Position numbers and translations under genes: made by a program. Under the pieces are notes generated by a model. That model was not told the origin of the DNA. It worked only from the letters and a program-made list of their open reading frames with translations, and ran no database searches. Shown here in pieces: positions 60,788 to 64,000 of a DNA stretch of 64,000 nucleotides; position 1 is the first letter of the stretch; every line of letters begins with the position of its first letter. The stretch lies in assembly GCA_964625745.1 (NCBI GenBank), contig CAZVCJ010000002.1, forward strand, positions 25,009 to 89,008, read 5' to 3'. Origin of the DNA: CAZVCJ01 sp964625745 (GTDB lineage: Bacteria; Chloroflexota; Anaerolineae; VGOG01).

Positions 60788-62122
60788 ATGATACAGCGTG
60801 TAGTCGAAGAATTCGAGCGCCGAAGCGTCCACCTGGCTTCCATGGAAGAGGGCGAGATTCTGCACCTGTTGAGCAAGTACGAACCTGTGCTGCGCTTCCA
60901 CGAGGGTGAGCGCTTCTTCCCGATGAGCGCCATCCTGTACCTGCTCTTCAGCACTTTATGGTACATCCCCCTCAAGAGCCGGGAGGGAGAGGACATCGTG
61001 GACTCCCCCTACGAAAAGCGCGTCACGCCGGGCCTCTTTGAGCTTCTGCGCAGTCGCCCCCACATCCAACTCAACACCGAGGTGGATCAGGATGATTTTG
61101 GGGGAGCGCCGGCTGAGGACAGATACGTGCGGATGCAACACGTCCAGCGCCGGCTTGCGCAGGCCAAACCTGCGGCGGATTATCCCATCAAGCAGTCCCG
61201 CCGCTTCCTCGAATCCAGAATCCGCCGCTTCCGCTCAGCCTGGCTCAACCCCGGCATGCTGTTCCTCCATTTCGCGGAGACCATCGCGCCCTGGGACCGG
61301 CGTCTGATCCGCCACTGGTTCCTGCCGCGCGGTACCGACGACGAGGCCAGTCGCAAATACGACGAGCTGACCACGGCCGACAACCTGGCTTCGGATGCAG
61401 AACGGGAAGTATGCTACTACGGGCGGGTGGTGGATCAGTGCGGCTACCGCGTCGTCCAGTACTGGTTCTTCTACGCCTTCAACGACTTTCGCACCGCCGT
61501 GCGAGGCGTCAACAACCACGAGGGGGATTGGGAGCGCATTTCCATCTACCTGGCGCAGGAGGATGGCCAGTGGCGGCCCAGGTACGCCGCGTACTCGGCT
61601 CATCACGGCCAACAGACCCGCGCCTGGGAGGACATCGTCTGCGCCGACGAAGCGCGCCGGCATCCGGTGGTTTACGTGGCGCGCGGCTCCCACGCCTGCT
61701 ACTTCGAGCCTGCCATACACCGGCTTGGTATAGGTCCCTTCAATGATTACGCGCTGGGCGATGGCCAGGAGATCGGCCCTGGCGGCTGGGGCTCGCCGCG
61801 CATCTTCACCGAGACCGAGCCCGACTGGCTGTTCTTCGACGGCTTCTGGGGGGCCTACATCCGCGACCTGCTGATGCGCGAGAACGCCCCGCGTGGCCCG
61901 CTCTACACCATTGAGCCCGGCCTCCACCGTCCGAAGCCCCGCCAGAGCTGGTACGACCCCAGGCGCTGGGCCGGCCTGGAGTGCATGGGTGGTCCGGATT
62001 GCGATCACGAGCCGCGCGGCTACTACAGCTATGCCACTACGGACTCGGCCTGGCAGGAGGATTGGGGCACGGACGAGGAATGGGACGAGTGGGCGAAGGC
62101 GGCGGGGTTGGAGCAATATTGA
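60788..62122 (+). CDS. VPS62-like domain protein
   Basis: The 444-residue protein begins MIQRVVEEFERRSVHLA. The first 70 residues are helical, then EPVLRFHEGERFFPMS opens a part resembling the eukaryotic VPS62 domain, with QYWFFYAFNDF, NNHEGDWERISIYL, and VVYVARGSHACYF (conserved His, Glu and Asp). The function in bacteria is unknown. The start at 60788 is preferred over 60761 because of the GGAG at 60776. Confidence 0.75.
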   Translation: MIQRVVEEFERRSVHLASMEEGEILHLLSKYEPVLRFHEGERFFPMSAILYLLFSTLWYIPLKSREGEDIVDSPYEKRVTPGLFELLRSRPHIQLNTEVDQDDFGGAPAEDRYVRMQHVQRRLAQAKPAADYPIKQSRRFLESRIRRFRSAWLNPGMLFLHFAETIAPWDRRLIRHWFLPRGTDDEASRKYDELTTADNLASDAEREVCYYGRVVDQCGYRVVQYWFFYAFNDFRTAVRGVNNHEGDWERISIYLAQEDGQWRPRYAAYSAHHGQQTRAWEDIVCADEARRHPVVYVARGSHACYFEPAIHRLGIGPFNDYALGDGQEIGPGGWGSPRIFTETEPDWLFFDGFWGAYIRDLLMRENAPRGPLYTIEPGLHRPKPRQSWYDPRRWAGLECMGGPDCDHEPRGYYSYATTDSAWQEDWGTDEEWDEWAKAAGLEQY

Positions 62123-62229
62123 GCCTACTGAAAGAAGCTCCCGCAGCCGTCCCCGGGTGCGGAGATTGGCCCGCAGAGCAGGCTTTTTTCAGGGAAGGGC
62201 AATATTGAAAGCGGATGCAGAGCCCTGCA

Positions 62230-63075
62230 TCAGCGAGGACGAGACAACCTGGCAGTCAGTTCGCTGATTAGGCTCCAGACCTCCTCGAAAGACGGATACG
62301 TACTGATCAGCCCGCTCAGCGTGCTATCCCACACTCCACGAATGGCAACCTCTTGCCGATCCAAGACATCGGGCAAGAGACCCTCGATGGGTATCCCGCG
62401 ACTGGCACACTTCTGGGGAAACACGCTCACGACTTGCTCCCAGTCAACGGCCCCGTTGGTCCACAAATACCACAAATCGTACGCATCCCTCGGTGATGGA
62501 TTGACCCGTTGGAACAACAGCCCCCGCAGCTTCTCGGCAGCAATCTCCTCCAGGCTGTAGGCTCGCACTATCACCGTTCCGAAGTCGGCTGCATCAGAGT
62601 AATCGTAGACGAGTGGACGCTCCTCAATGGGCAACACGATGACTTCGTTGTAAGTCGCGTCAACCACTACACTCAGGGGGGCGCCCGTCGGGTGAACCAG
62701 GCGGCGAAAGTAGAGTCTGGCTTCGAAGGTCTCGGCTTCGCATTCGTTTTGGACCTTCTCGAAGCGAAACCGGGGAGCCAGGAACTCCAGACCACACCCC
62801 AACTCCACCCGTGTACCCACGTCGAGCAAGTCAGCTCGTAGTCGCGCTTCGGCTATCCTCTTCACCAGCGTGAAATCCAGGTCAACAGAGAAGCGGGTCT
62901 GAGGAAAATAGAGCTTGCGCAAAGCTGTCCCGCCTTTGAACACGAAACTCTCCCTCAAAGCGGCGCTCTCGTAGAGCGATTTCAGTACCCACGAGAGCAG
63001 ATAATCCCGCTCCACCACGGCCTCGCCGCCGGCCATACCTGCGGCTCGCCTACGGATCTCGGCCACACTGATCAT
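62230..63075 (-). CDS. AbiEii-type nucleotidyltransferase toxin
   Basis: The 281-residue protein has the AbiEii/AbiGii fold: FVFKGGTALRKLYF, the acidic pair FSVDLDFTL, and a later conserved SLEEIAAEKLRGLL and PRDAYDLWYL. AbiEii toxins transfer nucleotides to cellular RNA and cause growth arrest or phage abortive infection in type IV toxin-antitoxin systems. It follows the antitoxin gene by three bases. Confidence 0.9.
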   Translation of the reverse strand: MISVAEIRRRAAGMAGGEAVVERDYLLSWVLKSLYESAALRESFVFKGGTALRKLYFPQTRFSVDLDFTLVKRIAEARLRADLLDVGTRVELGCGLEFLAPRFRFEKVQNECEAETFEARLYFRRLVHPTGAPLSVVVDATYNEVIVLPIEERPLVYDYSDAADFGTVIVRAYSLEEIAAEKLRGLLFQRVNPSPRDAYDLWYLWTNGAVDWEQVVSVFPQKCASRGIPIEGLLPDVLDRQEVAIRGVWDSTLSGLISTYPSFEEVWSLISELTARLSRPR

Positions 63076-63078
63076 AGG

Positions 63079-63891
63079 CTATACCCCTGCTGGCTGAAAC
63101 GCCGCCGGGTCCAGATTGACCAACAGCCGCCAGCGGCTATCGTAGCGGCCCTCTCTGGGCAACTGCGGATCCAATGGACTGTATCCGCTGCTCAACCAAG
63201 CTCGCCAAGACTCTATCTCTTGGGACGAGGCCAGCCCTAGAGCCTCAATGATGAACCCAAAGCGCTTGATCACGGCCCGATTGCCCATTTGCAGGGCATA
63301 GGAAACTAGCTTCTCACAGTCCAGCCGCCCCTCCTGCCAGCCGATGCGTATCCCTTTGGCCGCTTCCATAACCCCTCCGCATAGATCCGTTCGGTCAAGG
63401 CAATCGGCCAGGGTCTTCTCCACATCGGTAATCTGCACCTTCCGCCCCTCGAACCACTGGGAGCGTAAGCCGAAGAAGCGGTGAGCCGAGAGGGTAGCGA
63501 AAACGAAACGGATGCCCAACACTGTCTTCTCCCGTTCGTGCTTGCGATTGGTGGTCTGCACGAACACGGCGTGGGGCAGTTGCTCGGTCAGGTTCCAGTG
63601 GCTCAGAGCGCTCCAGTAGCCAATGGCACAAGGATCGGTCAGATAAGAGGCTATCAGAAAGCGGTCGGCGCTCCATTCCCGATTCGGTCCCGCCTCCAGA
63701 GGGACGATGAGATACGTCCCCCGCTCCAATCGTTCCAGCCATTGTTTTTGCACCAGGCGGTACAGCAGGGTGTTCACGTGATCGGGGGGGAGGTTCGTGA
63801 GCGCCTGAGCCTCCTCTACGGTGAAGATGGTCTTGCCGGCCCCGCTGAGCTTCAACAGAAGTTTGAGGGCTTCCCCTCGCAGGCTGTTCAT
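63079..63891 (-). CDS. AbiEi-type antitoxin / transcriptional repressor
   Basis: The 270-residue protein has an N-terminal winged helix (FTVEEAQALTNLPPDHVNTL, ERLERGTYLIVP) and a C-terminal antitoxin domain with AIGYWSALSHWNLTEQLP and VQITDVEKTLADCLDR. AbiEi proteins repress their own promoter and counter the AbiEii toxin. The operon order antitoxin-toxin is standard. A perfect palindrome that could be its operator lies 46 bases upstream. Confidence 0.9.
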   Translation of the reverse strand: MNSLRGEALKLLLKLSGAGKTIFTVEEAQALTNLPPDHVNTLLYRLVQKQWLERLERGTYLIVPLEAGPNREWSADRFLIASYLTDPCAIGYWSALSHWNLTEQLPHAVFVQTTNRKHEREKTVLGIRFVFATLSAHRFFGLRSQWFEGRKVQITDVEKTLADCLDRTDLCGGVMEAAKGIRIGWQEGRLDCEKLVSYALQMGNRAVIKRFGFIIEALGLASSQEIESWRAWLSSGYSPLDPQLPREGRYDSRWRLLVNLDPAAFQPAGV

Positions 63892-63936
63892 AGTCTGTTC
63901 CCCGTCAATGTGTGTTATTGTTCATTTTCGTTACAA

Positions 63937-63951
63937 AGAGTATAATACTCT
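63937..63951. promoter_or_regulatory. Palindromic operator overlapping the AbiE promoter
   Basis: AGAGTATAATACTCT is a perfect 15-base palindrome around a central A and contains a TATAAT-like -10 box on either strand. AbiEi proteins bind inverted repeats at their promoter, so this is the likely autoregulatory site. Confidence 0.6.
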
Positions 63952-63972
63952 ATCTGTGAGTTTTTCCGGACG

Positions 63973-63990
63973 CCAGGTTCAATGACCTGG
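63973..63990. repeat. Inverted repeat CCAGGTTCAATGACCTGG
   Basis: A 7-bp arm palindrome at the right edge of the window, upstream of the AbiE operon. It could be a second binding site for AbiEi or belong to the neighbouring gene. Confidence 0.4.
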
Positions 63991-64000
63991 GACTCGTGAT

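Overview
The window looks like a chromosomal contig from an uncultured, moderately GC-rich member of the Chloroflexota, most likely Anaerolineae-like. This is inferred from several traits: secreted proteins with long Thr-Pro linkers that end in a YLPLI.K-type motif, lipoproteins, multihaem cytochrome and L,D-transpeptidase genes, and very many short palindromic repeats (GAGCCTGTCGAAGG-type, GAGTAACGAG-type, CATTGCGAG-type and a C-run/G-run type) that lie between and inside genes. A 100-base run of N at 18770-18869 marks a scaffold gap of unknown length.

Layout. 1-4.3 kb: the end of one gene, then a consensus promoter, a 33-codon leader ORF and two tandem terminators in front of a two-gene heterodimeric ABC exporter. 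4.4-7.6 kb (-): kbl and two unrecognised proteins. 7.8-14.2 kb (-): an accessory block with a truncated and an intact AlbA_2/HATPase protein, an MNT/HEPN pair, several very small proteins and gene remnants. 14.3-15.2 kb (-): an SDR-type threonine dehydrogenase, the partner of kbl. 15.4-21.5 kb (+): an isoaspartyl-methyltransferase lipoprotein, a methyltransferase fused to an HgcA/CFeSP-like corrinoid membrane domain, a GNAT and a papain-family secreted protease. 21.8-25.4 kb: a parallel beta-helix surface protein, a HicB-like protein and an EamA exporter. 25.4-27.4 kb (-): proS under a proline T-box that repeats have invaded. 27.4-33.7 kb (-): an epimerase, tRNA-Glu, a uvrB/aldolase chimeric scar, an RTX protein, a multihaem cytochrome, a class II aldolase and a DUF123 protein. 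33.7-38.4 kb (-): a 1574-residue propeller lipoprotein. 38.6-39.4 kb (+): a LysM/L,D-transpeptidase.

39.6-55.5 kb (+) is a catabolic island for 6-deoxyhexoses and related sugars: fucose isomerase, FGGY kinase, nitroreductase, a large glycoside hydrolase, an ASRT-family small-molecule-binding protein, rhamnose isomerase, class II aldolase, Zn-alcohol dehydrogenase, PHP protein, SorE-like and SrlD-like dehydrogenases, and lyxose isomerase. It runs straight into a complete pyruvate-dehydrogenase-type complex (fused E1 alpha-beta, E2, E3; 55.5-60.4 kb). The natural reading is that sugars are isomerised, phosphorylated and cleaved, and the resulting 2-oxo acids or pyruvate are oxidised to acyl-CoA. 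No sugar transporter or regulator is visible. 60.8-63.9 kb holds a VPS62-like protein and an AbiEi/AbiEii toxin-antitoxin pair with a palindromic operator.

The most unusual observations are the methyltransferase-HgcA-like fusion, the many in-frame palindromic insertions inside housekeeping enzymes, the repeat-invaded T-box, and the uvrB/aldolase scar. All functions are read from sequence motifs by eye; no database search was run.
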